A DNA stretch of 64,000 bases from Cloacimonetes bacterium UBA5210 (GCA_002412625.1 DHVK01000033.1:1-64000), one strand, 5' to 3'; positions 12,301 to 20,346 are shown, counted from the first letter of the stretch. Notes: a model not told the origin generated them from the letters alone. Program-made: numbers and translations.

Positions 12301-14728
12301 ACTGCAGCCCAAAATCCACGGTAGCAGCAGAAACCGACAATTCAGGAGTTCCGCTTACCAGAATTTGCACCGGGATATCAAGCTCCGGATTGTTTATCGC
12401 GTTGGATACAATCCGGATTGTGGCACTATAGCTGCCCGCCGGAACCAGATGCAGGTTTGCGGAGACGTTCAGGTTAATACTAGCTCCTCCGGCGACGCTG
12501 CCGACCGGGTTTTGCAGACTTAGCCAAGCGGGGTTCTGCAGCAGACTTGCCTGATAGTCCAATGGTGTCTCACCGCTGTTTGAAATCTCGATCTGGCTTT
12601 GGTAGCTGTTTCCGCTTTCCCAGTTCAGGTCCAATTCCTCCGGAACCACTGAAATATACGGTAAAGACAGGGTGCTCCCGCTGAGACTGATCTGCTTGGG
12701 GGATTCTCCGAAAACACTATTCCAGATGCTTAAAGTTCCGCTATACTCCACCTGCTGGGTGGGAGTATATACCACATCGCAGTAAACACTTCCCTGGGGA
12801 GGGATCTGCAATGCGGAAATCCCGGTGATGCTGAACGCGGGATTGCTTGAACTGATATAGGGCGCCAGCAAAGTGATACTGCTATTACCCTGATTGAGGA
12901 TATAAAGCCTTTGCTCTGCGCTGAGCCCAATGCCCACAAAGCCGAATTCCACAGACTCTGGTTGGGTATATATATCCTGCACGGGTTGTACGGTTAGCGT
13001 GGCTTCTTGAGTGAAGGTACCGCTTCCGTCATTCACGCTAAGGGTGAAGGTGCTTTCGCCAAACCAGTTAAGTTCCGGGCTCAGGATCAATTGGGTTCCT
13101 TGAATCTGCCAGCTTCCATTTTCAAAATTCAGCACCTGGATTTGCAGATTTGCCTGATCCGGGTTAATTATCACTTCTGCCAGATTCAGGGTCAAGGTTG
13201 CGTCTTCCTCGATCGTATAGTTCTGAGACAGATTGATCTGTATCGGGTCATATTCATTTTGGATAGAAATACCGATCATAGCCTCTTCACTGCTGAAGTC
13301 TCCGTCATGCAGCACATAGCGGAAACTATCCATGCCATAGTAGTTCGGCAGGGGACTGTAGATGAACGCCCCTTTTGTGCCCATCGCCAGAGTTCCGTGC
13401 GTCGGCTCTTGAATGATCTCAACGCTGGGCAAGTCTAGCCCGCTAAAGCTGCTGAGCGCTAGTAAGCCCTGATGCCAGGGTACGCTAAGGGTCAAATCCT
13501 CAGTGGCATTATAAATCCATGTTCCGGCCAGTGGCATTTGCCATTCTATGTTCCGATTATCCTGCGGGAATGCTTCAATGGTGGAACTGCTTACTGCAGC
13601 CACGCCCGGACCCCATTGTTCCGTGTTGGCGACCACCGTCAGTGTTAAGCTCGCGCTGCTGCCTATAGCCATTGATGGCCAGGATGCCGTACCCCGGTCG
13701 CCATCCATCACCACATTGGGGGGAGCTTGCAGCAAAGTGCAACCGAAGGGGAGCCTGAACTCCAGTGTCACTCCTTCAGCCGGTACCACACCGTTATTCT
13801 GCACAGATATCTGCAATTCGTAGTTCGAGCCGATCGAGGGATTCGCAGGCACAGCGAAATCTACAAACAAATCAGCCGCGCTATGAAAGCTATCTTCTTT
13901 GAGCAGCAACCAACTATCATAGACGTTATCACCCAAGTCGGCAATCGCGATCTTGATATGGTGGCTCACCCCGGGGTTTACATCGGCCTTTGCCTTGATC
14001 GCTCTGGTAAAACCATCAGCTTGCAAGTCATAAGGGGCGGTGTAGGGCGCGGAGTAGTTATTGTTCAAAGGAGTGTTATCCACATACAGATTACTGTTAT
14101 ACAGATGGTTGATGCTCCCAATCGAGACCGGAGTCTGCGTCCCGGGGATGAGCGCGATATTCACGCCATCGATGAAGATCGCCATCACATCCGCGTAGTC
14201 AATCATCTCCGGATATTCTTCTGAAGCCAGGATAAACTCCAGTGAGATTTTGTTGTTCTGGGGGATGAAATCAAACTCCAGCACAGCGGCATCGAATGTC
14301 TCATCCCCGGACAATGTGTCCAGGTCATCACAACCGGATTGTTGATTGTTGCTGGATTTACTGGGCGAGTTGTTGGGTCCGGCGATATTCGATGCTGCAC
14401 CGGAGGAGAGGATTATCCCACTACCAAAATCCAGCCCAAGGTCATCTGCACCGCTGAAGGTTGCTCCCGCCACGTTGCGACCGGTAAAACTGACGTTGGA
14501 GCTTGTGATCCCGGCTCCGCTGAGATTCTGCATCAGGGTCTGAGCCGTTGTAGATCCCTGCCCAATCCGATTGATCGAGAAGGAACGGGGTAACTGCTCC
14601 GCTTCAAGAACTTCGCTTGGCACGGTGGCATTACGGTTTGCCAGTTTACGGGCGTTTCCTGCTATTTGTGCCCAAACTAAAGACACGGTGAAGATAAGGA
14701 CAATTATCGCAAGTTTGTTCGTTTTCAT
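383..14728 (-). CDS. Giant secreted modular protein (4781 aa): choice-of-anchor L, ASH/BACON array, LamG, propellers, PKD, beta-helix, FN3
   Basis: The start is ATG at 14728 (MKTNKLAIIV, signal peptide to about residue 21), preceded by AGGAG and overlapping the upstream stop as ATGA; an in-frame start 40 codons earlier would add a non-signal leader. Approximate layout: choice-of-anchor L 45-281; DUF11-like 282-395; cadherin-like 397-587; a long array of ASH and BACON Ig-like domains 590-3607. The array is interrupted by a galactose-binding-like unit (1013-1139), LamG (1486-1723), two propeller-like blocks (1931-2143, 2356-2584) and a second galactose-binding-like unit (3156-3304). It continues with PKD 3608-3696, cadherin-like 3697-3886, PKD 3887-3960, a right-handed beta-helix about 3966-4566, PKD 4580-4663 and FN3 4664-4763. 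No FlgD-like sorting domain is visible at the C terminus (ends KASKTSTP). The role is probably a surface adhesin or scaffold; no catalytic residues were recognised. Domain edges are judged by eye. Confidence 0.9.
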   Translation of the reverse strand: MKTNKLAIIVLIFTVSLVWAQIAGNARKLANRNATVPSEVLEAEQLPRSFSINRIGQGSTTAQTLMQNLSGAGITSSNVSFTGRNVAGATFSGADDLGLDFGSGIILSSGAASNIAGPNNSPSKSSNNQQSGCDDLDTLSGDETFDAAVLEFDFIPQNNKISLEFILASEEYPEMIDYADVMAIFIDGVNIALIPGTQTPVSIGSINHLYNSNLYVDNTPLNNNYSAPYTAPYDLQADGFTRAIKAKADVNPGVSHHIKIAIADLGDNVYDSWLLLKEDSFHSAADLFVDFAVPANPSIGSNYELQISVQNNGVVPAEGVTLEFRLPFGCTLLQAPPNVVMDGDRGTASWPSMAIGSSASLTLTVVANTEQWGPGVAAVSSSTIEAFPQDNRNIEWQMPLAGTWIYNATEDLTLSVPWHQGLLALSSFSGLDLPSVEIIQEPTHGTLAMGTKGAFIYSPLPNYYGMDSFRYVLHDGDFSSEEAMIGISIQNEYDPIQINLSQNYTIEEDATLTLNLAEVIINPDQANLQIQVLNFENGSWQIQGTQLILSPELNWFGESTFTLSVNDGSGTFTQEATLTVQPVQDIYTQPESVEFGFVGIGLSAEQRLYILNQGNSSITLLAPYISSSNPAFSITGISALQIPPQGSVYCDVVYTPTQQVEYSGTLSIWNSVFGESPKQISLSGSTLSLPYISVVPEELDLNWESGNSYQSQIEISNSGETPLDYQASLLQNPAWLSLQNPVGSVAGGASINLNVSANLHLVPAGSYSATIRIVSNAINNPELDIPVQILVSGTPELSVSAATVDFGLQYTGQIVGRQFAIQNTGSDVLMVNLSTSGAGYSVTPQSLNIAAFSQQTTEIRIFANSSGEYPGQLQLLTNDPGQPQLNIPLTATLKKPPTIELSNAELRIFSIGDSFAGKQIQVSNSGEESLVWQLELEDTGDGTSWLDVNPNGGTIAPGAWQSLSISCIPTNLSGGMYEANLRFISNDVYRPNLPLSLEYIKQLYHFCNYDNNDNQNSGNPDLDMGVLIQHNSPKAPIEFNIFSNIPDAETARLIVTASGVDSFENCPVFFNDHPVGTLIPGGSGQSFTGFQLDPLWVQDQNLIRIEVDTFEQGNGIIVSQGQLVLNSMVLDAGILYMQTDQASYIASETVATVLALDTQLASQNVLVYTSLNDLQGNRLQTLNRTMILENGADNSFVENIQLPEVLASGFYKIVCEVYDIQSGLLQDTDEVQIEVLPNQPRIILNTELVDFGIIPAGIADTSTITITNTGNMNLQIIGVGSQTPGISADPASASLTPGTEQDITISFIRNEIGAFSGVLTILSNDPHNPALEIALEAEVIPNLPYISVNPHYLDFGNCFIGDSRSLQIVVTNPGPQDLHISDVILPHTDFSFSPSELSIAYQQSAVLSISFTPLIEASFNSALQIVSNAANEPILQIPVYATAVYPPQITITPQSISSSAESGGTGNAELYIGNSGGSPLTWAIDENMGKALRLRGYSVPNTQFVRIPNRSEIQLVGGSFSLSLWFKVDSNLGGTASGSSVNGGRQYIFSKSETTKPGFLGVYCDGFATSETGKRLVLQARNSSGLQSISLNGAVTLNNWYHMALSYSDNELRIYLNGENMGSLSLAGYNGNTDDWVLGKYEAENNRKYLLEGSLDEFVIYRSARPVETIRHRMFTKVNPYEQNLGGYWNWDAGNGMDSSIYHTTASLRGAPTFPVSTVSATPKWVSLAPAWALSEANSGLNVQLHLDASDFLAGTYHANLKLRSNDYTQSLINLPLEFNVSGNAGITLSNSSLDFAEVIINTTKQKQLTISNNGSAELILNDIITSNPSFSIPVNTLSLAPGESYDLPVSFSPTAVDNYSGILSFSGNLEDEAQFEIPLSGAGALPPLMSYSPESLSLNLDYGTITNATVNISNAQGLPLSYQATLLDNSRSNVDGIYPGLNTGSRGMTWLNGKLYFVSQSSNQLKRYNPETQTIDAEWTIHNNPYSITSDGTAFYIGSTSGRIYKYNSNLVAVMNFLNPMVNYPATVVYANSSLYVMDVNNNNKPIYRFNTNGNFLELFNTVLSRSSQIIHVPEHTAAPFYALQSGLQRLVSFKITSNEVQIVDTLSVAMGACYSLAHNGRDLYILQNDMDYMKRIDDGQAEFNWVSLSNRSGSIPAGTSTDLNIRFSALNSFAGQYNAQLKLVTNDPLHNPVLIPLSMQVIGIPRYSASAQSLDFGACYLGYPRTLQLMIENNGSAILQIENISSSGAFTVDQNSLNIAPWTAGMLNITYNPETLGEDSGTISFQTNDPQHAQVQISLSGECLEAPNIAVNPTQVNVNLMNDASTVVPIQIQNTGLTELNYQLQINLEGSRSSTNTRLPGDILSSMPFPYSTSGAIVLNNQLFAVRNNSTDLLCFDLEAQNVIAEYMIHDSPYGIAWNGSSFVIGGEGGILYFYYPEDLSISVRSLPHRTMSTNIGSFPAFTFDGTDIIVASAFSSSPTSFRRFDANGMLKSVHYLNQSNLSALHRIPQYTDTAIYAYQNVIVGGVPSGGKILKLNVGESGVALVSSHAAWDNALTYTLCHDGNDFLVADFDGPLLRVDDGSWLGSTISYGTILADQSSHIPLKLDPSGMNGGNYSATLKISSNDPDSPIQNIPVSLALTGYPGISLNPQSAVFDSTLIGQSRIMELVVHNPGTDILQVSHIEFSSPDFTISNSSFSIAPKATRILTITFSPAAHGQISAEMTISSNAHGNPELTYNVLGFGKTPEPGLTITPAVYNYLGVYTNAYASKNFKLKNSGTAVLNISSYTCAEASFTSSAIFPLSIAPGDSLYIPVRFSPTLAQEYAAAFVLNSNLATDKHIALSGTGLTPLPHLDVSPSPINMGNVIVTVPKVSQLTLNNTGQLPLLISSISSQNPALAITGIPASIAAGSSAQLNLQYTASVSGNFSGMIEVISNDPDTPNLEIPYSGTAILGSPIIGSNTNSLNFPLTLVGSQSSQNLIITNSGNLPLSINRIEFSHNAFSTQIFDIQILPQGTAILPVTYAPTQAGAASGFMLLRNNSLNANYQVALQGTAEHPVFYTVNPEYLDISSMQAETLSSGFTISNTGNGTLNWNLQNDAPWLSLSPSSGILNAGNSVQVNLTISTHDLLYDQYIAYLELNSNSQSTPQRIIPVYLLFAEYGYTTTDNEDNLGTGNPDGDMDVLVTHNSALAPIEFNIFLDETQISNAQLRILAKSLKPNSQHKVYVNNYLVGYLATPNTEMQISNFNVNPAWLDADSQTPNTVRIVHDTTVPDPDGIMIMWGSITCNRNFTNAHISQLIYEPQMPVPASQLSLTQSIETDLYTQIVRVVSRLKDATGTQMLNTHTRQMELHAYQPANTNVIWNIPPELTPGHYYAEVEVYDANSNFLQDSTQLPISILANVPLITAGAQSLDFGDLYPGYGSQKNLVLTNLGAATLQVRSLNFSSPRFSSSISQFSIPSGGSYELPVFANLNAVGPINAMLSVSSNDPENPTIAVNLSANGISAPQISVSANQIFFEMDQYAVIEQQVNISNTGLGNLIIDEIEVLGLDWVQTQVPDTTLDPAEQTQMILSFNSTGLQDGLYFGQLLIHSNDPAQPTTEIELQITLSPRSLIAEFSAEPITGYAPLLVNFVSESYTTDGSQIVVWEWDFDGDGVIDSSLENPSFTYLGAGNYTVSLNVTNDTSQNHQTTKHNFVFVLNSAPEVAQPLPDFELHEDTPLLGFDLTPYFSDPDGDELWFSVSPHPQLIFQHDGPLLSIYPAQDYYGSGQIVITALDPHSASTSQTVWVHVLAVNDPPQFDDLPPVVEFLRYTDYTVDFAPFVSDPDTDLDLITISITGNTNFIWSATGLAVTFSAPGDWFGEETVIISLNDNFGRSITTAELTVRILAGLSASFSTSHTDVLAGVPVEFQNTSPGNITHFEWDFDNDSIVDSEEMHPVHVYALGGFKSPRLRIMHKIQEDIIHQDEFVFTDGIFVRGTNIPGGNAVGSWILENAPYNITGPITIPSDSTLSIDPEVQINIINAEVSITVHGSLQADSVNFRPLSTDRWKGFVVPSDVDNMLISNSTIKDAETPFMLFGNATIQDCVISKDSLMVFSDEYGIRIAGAASPTIQNVEILNYNTGIEIAAEFAASAPTISNIRVKNSSNTLRNNSVGIYLSGKVLPDFQGVDIEDYPIGLSYTGDGSTLAAPPTLSNIRVRNTSNTVRNNTIGIKLRNLERVIVTQDSIFNYDTAIDFENENPELANRPTISNIRVRNTSNTVRVENTGIKLKGNLQVRLFDIDIDEYHHGISVIGLNNSTLAAPSTISNIRVRNTANTVRNTGIGIYIQDIPRITVSNNSLEGYYQGIAIHNSNQMYAAKPTLSNIRVRNTSNTVRNVGTGILLSPGIDAEITDCLIQEYAHGIHALGSTLRMSKNRLLNNDIAVFIENGGPGSYMEYNELAKEHPTMQNPIPAIKVHSSQDVSVINNTIFNYSQALAATSSAVNFTNNIAWAENQLDDVFYAIASSLNISYSNTRTPQAYPGEGNLNIDPLFLDESELNFALHHDSPMIDAGDPTLPADPDDSIRDIGANIYLHNAEFVSDLRFVSLDQAIQFTNQSLGHPADISTFAWDFDNDGQIDSTLEHPSWIPPGLGRYDVKLVIQTGTLVDSLLLRNHILVQNVILMPPANLRLNLSQSDITLVWDPVQTDIYGEPASPNFYICYANNLPSGTFRYIGETEGATSFTHPDAAQHERMFYTVIGFAGTRAQLRTFLNSRGNTIYIAPRQDPITPQFKTDRKASKTSTP
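1600..2336 (-). repeat. Five in-gene repeats, period about 168 bp, in the beta-helix region
   Basis: The ATATTGGAGA-type core recurs at 1641, 1809, 1980, 2148 and 2316, that is with spacings of 168, 171, 168 and 168 bp. Each unit encodes about 56 residues centred on SNIRVRNTSNTVRN, followed by a variable part starting with a GI(Y/K/L) strand. The repeat keeps the reading frame, so it is a protein repeat forming several beta-helix coils. It is not a CRISPR array. Confidence 0.85.
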
Positions 14729-17700
14729 TTTCTCTCTCCTAGGCTGGCTTTGGCGGGAGGCGTTACCGCTCTGATGTTGAAGAATGCTTTGTCTTCTGTT
14801 AATTCTATCTCGTATTGTGTGTTTGTGGTCTGACCGATGCTCTGCCATGGTCCATAGGGTGAGCTTGCTCGATAGATATTGTAAGCGCTGGCTCCTGGGT
14901 ATGCATCCCAGGACAGCATGCCGACCCCACCGCTTAGCTGTATGTGCAAGGCGATTGACGTGGAGAGCCCTGTGGTAGTTGCGCTCACTTCGTCCGAGAA
15001 CTCGCTGATGTTATTCAGCGTATCTCTTGCCCGGATCGCGAAATAGTATGTAGTGCCGGGGTTTAGCCCTGTCACGACAGTCTGCGTAGTGCTTAGCTGT
15101 CCCAGCGCGGGATCATTCAGGTAGTTCCAGCAGATATCGCTGTCACCCAGATAGGGCTGAGTAGCATAGTAGATCTCGTATCCGGCAAAACGGGGATCGA
15201 AGCTTTCGGACCATGAAAGGCTTACACTGTTATCACCAACGCCATCCACCAACAACTCATCGATCCAAAGCGGGGGAGTGGCGTCTATCATCACATAGAA
15301 GTCGTCCGCAATCCCTTCCGCGCTTTGGAATCCGGTGTAAGTATAGCCGCTGTGACGCATGTTTTGGGCACGGAATTCGTAGGCAAAGTGATCTCCATCC
15401 CGGCGGAAAGAAAGCAGTTGCTGCACTGTGATTTCCGTCGCGTCCTCCCCGGCAGATACAGATTGCCACACCTCCGCAGCATCATATACACCATTTCCAT
15501 TTTTATCGTATCTGTACTGGATGCTGGAAGCATCAACGATCATGGTGTCTGCAAAGCTGATGCTAACCAGCACTCCCAATTCGCTAAGATACTCCGGGGT
15601 GACCGGATTTGGTGAAACACTGTGATAGACGGGACTGGGATACATTAGAACCACAGCCGCAACCGGGATGCTAAAGCTAAGGAGCTCTGGCACATTGGTA
15701 TTCCCGGTAAATACTGCATTCACCTGTCCGGCATTTACGGGGGAGAAAGTAATTTGAGCTTCAACGCTCTCTCCGGGAGCAATACTGAGCTCCGCAGGTT
15801 CCACTGTGAATCCCGCAACCGATACGTTCATATCGCTGATCAAGAGCACACTGTGTCCGCTATTACCCAAGGTCACGCTTGCTTGATAATGATCCGTGGC
15901 ATAACACTGTCCGAAGTTAAGAGCATCAGGAGTGAACCATAATTCCGGGACGGGATCCAGTACTTCAATGCTCACAGTCAGGCGATCTTGTTCCACAGTA
16001 CCGGAAGCATCATAGACTACGGTCAAGATTTCATAAGCTCCGGGACTTACCGTTATCGGGATGGTTAGTTGCGCAATAGCTGGGTCGTCCTCCGCTGCTT
16101 GCACAAAGTGTTCTGAGGCAGCTTGAGCTATCTCGATACCTTCAGAATTTACCAGCGAAGTGTGGATCCAAACAGTCTGCTGGCTCAGCGCCGTATCAAT
16201 CTCCTGGGTGATGTTTACTACGGCTCCGGGGAGGTAAGAATCGCTGTCTGTGTTAACATAGCGGATACTGGCGTTGATATTGGTGAATACTTCGATGTAA
16301 GCATCCTTTTGGATTGTGGATACAAAACTGCCACGCTGCACTTGCAAGCTGACAGTATAAATGCCCGGAGCGGTATAAACATGCACAGGATGCCTCTCCG
16401 TGCTGCTGTTACCATCGCCAAAGTTCCATAGGAAAGTCTCCGGTCCGCCGCTGGAATATTGGATGAAACGCACAGCATTGCCGGTCTCGACCACGGGGTC
16501 TTTGGCACTAAACAAAGCGTTTAACGGCAGATTTGCTATGTGGAGAGCTGTAGGACTTTGTGCCTGGATCGGCGTAACCGTGCTGGTTTGAGTGTTTATC
16601 GCATACAACAGATTATTAGTCGGGGTACTACAGTGCCCGGCATAGACTTTGGTTCCATTATAATTGGAAGCGATGACATCCACACCATAGTAGCCATTGC
16701 TATGATTTGTCCCAATAGCATGGTTATTGGCCAAGCTGAGAATGCCATCACTATTCACCGTGTAGTCCTTTACGGCATTGGGGGAGTATAGCTTATGGAA
16801 GAAGGCACGTTCTCCATCGGGGCTATAAATTGCGCTTTGAGAACCTCCGGTAGGAATCGTTTGAATAAGGCTCATGCTATTGTCGTTGTTGAGTTTAAAT
16901 ACATAGCCATTACTAACTGTAGCAATTAGGGCAAAGCTACCTCCGGGGTGTATGCTGATGTTAAATAAATTTTCACTGATTTGAATCGCTAAACCGCTAT
17001 CCACTAAAGTTCCGGTATCAGCATCCAGAAGATACTGATAAACTCGCGAATTGTTATAATCACCCACCAAAACCTTGCCATCAGAGCTTAAATCGATGCA
17101 CTGGGCATAACGGGGATAAATGTCTATGGTTTGCACAACTGCTCTACTCTGCAGATCGATCAAACCGATGTTGGTTGAGTTGCCACCGTCTGAGATAACA
17201 GCGAATCTGCCGTCTTGAGACAAAGCTACATCTTCCGCCGGCCACCCCAGGCTATATGTGGCGATAGGTGCAGGATAAAAGGGATTGCTGATATCAAAGT
17301 GGTACACTTCATTGCCACTGAAACTGGTTAGCAGCATAAAATCATTCCGTGGAGAAACTGCAAAATCCAGTCCCTCAGGAAGGCTATAGCTGATTGGCCA
17401 TGACACATCAAGGATTTGATTGTCCGCAGTGTCCAAGATTTGCAGACTGCTGTGGCTAGCATTATGCACCCACACATACTCATTTAGTTCTATTATGTCA
17501 TCATCGTTTCTTGGGCATACGCGGTATGTATTGTAATAGTAATCCAATATACCAGTGATTTCCCGGAAATCATTGCCGGGGTCCATATGCTCCCACTCCG
17601 TTCCTAGGGGGTAGAGACGACTGGAAACTCTGATGGAATTACTTGTATTGGATACCATGAAGATATAGTTTTCGGGTGGGGATTCTACTATGCTCACTTT

Positions 17701-20346
17701 CTGGATTGTTAGTAAAACGCCTTCATACATCTCTGCATTATCACCGTTTAGTTCTGCCAGATCCACTGTCCATGCGGGAGGAAGCTGTTGGTTCGCAGCA
17801 ATTACCTGAATCGAAGTCACAAAATCCAATTCGGTTTGTCCACCGAATTCCTCGACAGTTCCCGTGATCCGAACCAAATCGCCAATTTGTCCGGTGGTGA
17901 TACCTGTATGGATCAAAAGTCCGCTCCACGGACCTCCCTCGGGATCGCCGATCCACATGATCATCCTGTTTTCCGGACGCGCTGTGATGATGCCCTGAAC
18001 CGTCACGACTTGGCCCAAATAGGGTGAGTCCGTGCTTCCGGGGGCTGGGTATTGGATTTGGGCACAGGTATAATATGCGCTGAAAGCAATGTCCGCATCA
18101 CTGCGGGGTAAAAGCTGGGCTTCATATCCATAATGGTCCATGATGCCGGTAATGCTTTCGAAGGATTGCCCGTAACCAACATTAGTCCAGGTATGTCCGG
18201 CCGGATACAGCCAATCGCTAACCATTACTGAAGCACTTGCTCCCTTCGCTTCGAAGACATCCGGGCTGCCAAGGGGAGTGCGGCACACAAGGTTCTCCAC
18301 CTTGATCAGGCAGCTTTCCCAAGCTTCCAAGAATACGTCCTCCGGCGTAACTAGCGCAGGAGCAGGTAACGGAAAGTTTTGCTGAAGTACGTGAATGTAG
18401 TTCAGTCCGGAGAGATTGGTTACGCCGGTCAGCTCATTCAAATGTCCTTTTGCCAGAATGAGGTCACCAATAGCCGGTTGATAGTTACTATAAACCAAGA
18501 GCCCGCTGTAGGCACCTCCCGAAGGATCGGATACAAAGAAATTGTTATTCGGAAGGTCCACTGCGGTAACCACGCCACTGACGGCCACAGTTTGTCCCAT
18601 AAATGGAGAGTTCCCATTCGGATTTGTTGTATAATTCAAATCATAGCAACTCTTTGGGGCTATAACCGTTACGGCTATAGTATCGCTTGCGCTCAGGCCT
18701 TCATCATCGGTGACGGTAAAAGTGATGCTTTCTGTCCCGCTCCAGTTCTGGCTGCTAAACACCGCATAATCTCCACTCAGTTCCACAGAGATATTGCTGT
18801 TTCCGCTGAAAGTGAGGCTCAGATCGTCACTATCGATATCATAATATGTGCTTCTGATGTCAAACCAATAACTATCACCTTGCCAGAAACTCAGCTCTTG
18901 CGGCAGGTAGATTTCCGGGGGGTCGTTGACAGGGATTACATTTATAGTAACCTGCGCGAGACTCGAAAAGCCACCATCATATACATAATACCAGAATGAA
19001 TCTACTCCATTGAAGTCTTGATATGGAAGGTATTCAAAGGATCCGTCAATATCAAAAGCTATGTATGCTTCGGGATTGGGATATGTGTCGATATATGATA
19101 AGGGAGTATTTATACTGAATGTTCTGTCGTTTACCATTACTCCCTGCCAGAAAGGTATTGAGAGAAGTTGATCCTCCAGCACCTCGTAGTAATCATTAAC
19201 TGCTATGGGAGAACTATAATCTGGAAAATAGTTGTTGGTTGTTGCGGGATCAAAACTATCAGAGTAAACACTACCGGCAAAATTAAGCGACTCGATGCTT
19301 AAATTTGTGACCTCAATCTGCATGGTGTATATTCCGATCGGGAGATTACCCAAACTCCAAACAATTCGATGATTATCAATATAATAACTACCCGTTTCTG
19401 TATCTATGGAGTAATTGACAAACTCGTATGGGATCCTCAGCAAAGCCGTCACGTTTTGAGCAATTGATGGTCCAGAATTGTTGACCTGCAACTGATATAC
19501 GTGGCTCTCCCCGGGAATGAACTCATTCGGTGGTGTCAACTGTATGCTAAGGTCTGATCCGCTGATGAAGCTCCCCTGTTCCAGAAAAACCCATGTATCA
19601 AGTGCGGAATCCCCCATATCAGCTACAGCTAGTTTGATATGATTTATTACTCCGGGACTTACTGTTGCCGTTACAGCAAAAGTAGTTGTAAAACCATCAC
19701 ACTGAATGTCATACACCGCAGGAGTGTTGCTTATATAATATTGGCTGTTAGTTAGGTGATTCACGGTGTTGATCGCAATCGGAGTGTTAGTGCCCGGTAG
19801 CAAGGCGATGTTCGTGCCATTAACAAAGAAGCCGAAAACATCGTGAAAGTTTAGGAATTCCGGATACTCTTCGGAGCCAAGAATGAAGTTGAATGAAATC
19901 TCTTCACTAACAGGGATAAAATCAAACTCCAAAATTGAAGCATCGTTAGTAGTTGCACCGTTGATTAATGCTGATAAATCTGCGTCCCCGGCTGTACCGT
20001 TACTCACCGAATAGCCAGAATTGTTGTTCGGCCCGATAGCTCCAGCAGCGCTGCCACTGCTCAGGATGATGCCCTGAACAATGGACAGACCTGCTTGCGT
20101 ACCATTGCTGAAAACTCCGGCAGCATTGCTACTTCCGGTATAAACCACGTTTTGGAAGCTGACCCCTTCGCCAAGGATGGATTCCACAAGTTGGCCTGCT
20201 GTCAGTGTGGCACCAAGAGGGGTGACAGATAAGCTGTTCCTATTTGCAGGATTTGGCTTGGTGTTTTCCACCGCTCTATCCTGAGCACGGACTGGTAAGA
20301 TTAGCACCAATAAGAAAAAAATAGAAAGTAGAGGTCTGAGTTTCAT
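14725..20346 (-). CDS. Large secreted modular protein (1873 aa): choice-of-anchor L, cadherin-like, two OB-folds, propeller, PKD, FN3
   Basis: ATG at 20346 (MKLRPLLSIF) follows AAGGAGT at good spacing and starts with a signal peptide; an ATG nine codons earlier lacks one. Approximate layout: choice-of-anchor L 45-260; DUF11-like 262-377; cadherin-like 377-562; two tandem OB-fold domains of the type found beside secreted nucleases (564-757 and 757-955); a YncE-like beta-propeller 955-1282; PKD 1282-1358; a macroglobulin-like Ig domain; ASH 1463-1568; then FN3 domains to the C terminus. The nuclease catalytic domain that often accompanies this OB-fold is absent. It lacks a FlgD-like sorting domain. 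Its stop overlaps the start of the 4781-aa gene (ATGA), so both are probably made from one transcript of about 20 kb. The N-terminal 260 residues are paralogous to those of the downstream protein. Function is inferred only as surface or extracellular. Confidence 0.9.
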   Translation of the reverse strand: MKLRPLLSIFFLLVLILPVRAQDRAVENTKPNPANRNSLSVTPLGATLTAGQLVESILGEGVSFQNVVYTGSSNAAGVFSNGTQAGLSIVQGIILSSGSAAGAIGPNNNSGYSVSNGTAGDADLSALINGATTNDASILEFDFIPVSEEISFNFILGSEEYPEFLNFHDVFGFFVNGTNIALLPGTNTPIAINTVNHLTNSQYYISNTPAVYDIQCDGFTTTFAVTATVSPGVINHIKLAVADMGDSALDTWVFLEQGSFISGSDLSIQLTPPNEFIPGESHVYQLQVNNSGPSIAQNVTALLRIPYEFVNYSIDTETGSYYIDNHRIVWSLGNLPIGIYTMQIEVTNLSIESLNFAGSVYSDSFDPATTNNYFPDYSSPIAVNDYYEVLEDQLLSIPFWQGVMVNDRTFSINTPLSYIDTYPNPEAYIAFDIDGSFEYLPYQDFNGVDSFWYYVYDGGFSSLAQVTINVIPVNDPPEIYLPQELSFWQGDSYWFDIRSTYYDIDSDDLSLTFSGNSNISVELSGDYAVFSSQNWSGTESITFTVTDDEGLSASDTIAVTVIAPKSCYDLNYTTNPNGNSPFMGQTVAVSGVVTAVDLPNNNFFVSDPSGGAYSGLLVYSNYQPAIGDLILAKGHLNELTGVTNLSGLNYIHVLQQNFPLPAPALVTPEDVFLEAWESCLIKVENLVCRTPLGSPDVFEAKGASASVMVSDWLYPAGHTWTNVGYGQSFESITGIMDHYGYEAQLLPRSDADIAFSAYYTCAQIQYPAPGSTDSPYLGQVVTVQGIITARPENRMIMWIGDPEGGPWSGLLIHTGITTGQIGDLVRITGTVEEFGGQTELDFVTSIQVIAANQQLPPAWTVDLAELNGDNAEMYEGVLLTIQKVSIVESPPENYIFMVSNTSNSIRVSSRLYPLGTEWEHMDPGNDFREITGILDYYYNTYRVCPRNDDDIIELNEYVWVHNASHSSLQILDTADNQILDVSWPISYSLPEGLDFAVSPRNDFMLLTSFSGNEVYHFDISNPFYPAPIATYSLGWPAEDVALSQDGRFAVISDGGNSTNIGLIDLQSRAVVQTIDIYPRYAQCIDLSSDGKVLVGDYNNSRVYQYLLDADTGTLVDSGLAIQISENLFNISIHPGGSFALIATVSNGYVFKLNNDNSMSLIQTIPTGGSQSAIYSPDGERAFFHKLYSPNAVKDYTVNSDGILSLANNHAIGTNHSNGYYGVDVIASNYNGTKVYAGHCSTPTNNLLYAINTQTSTVTPIQAQSPTALHIANLPLNALFSAKDPVVETGNAVRFIQYSSGGPETFLWNFGDGNSSTERHPVHVYTAPGIYTVSLQVQRGSFVSTIQKDAYIEVFTNINASIRYVNTDSDSYLPGAVVNITQEIDTALSQQTVWIHTSLVNSEGIEIAQAASEHFVQAAEDDPAIAQLTIPITVSPGAYEILTVVYDASGTVEQDRLTVSIEVLDPVPELWFTPDALNFGQCYATDHYQASVTLGNSGHSVLLISDMNVSVAGFTVEPAELSIAPGESVEAQITFSPVNAGQVNAVFTGNTNVPELLSFSIPVAAVVLMYPSPVYHSVSPNPVTPEYLSELGVLVSISFADTMIVDASSIQYRYDKNGNGVYDAAEVWQSVSAGEDATEITVQQLLSFRRDGDHFAYEFRAQNMRHSGYTYTGFQSAEGIADDFYVMIDATPPLWIDELLVDGVGDNSVSLSWSESFDPRFAGYEIYYATQPYLGDSDICWNYLNDPALGQLSTTQTVVTGLNPGTTYYFAIRARDTLNNISEFSDEVSATTTGLSTSIALHIQLSGGVGMLSWDAYPGASAYNIYRASSPYGPWQSIGQTTNTQYEIELTEDKAFFNIRAVTPPAKASLGERK

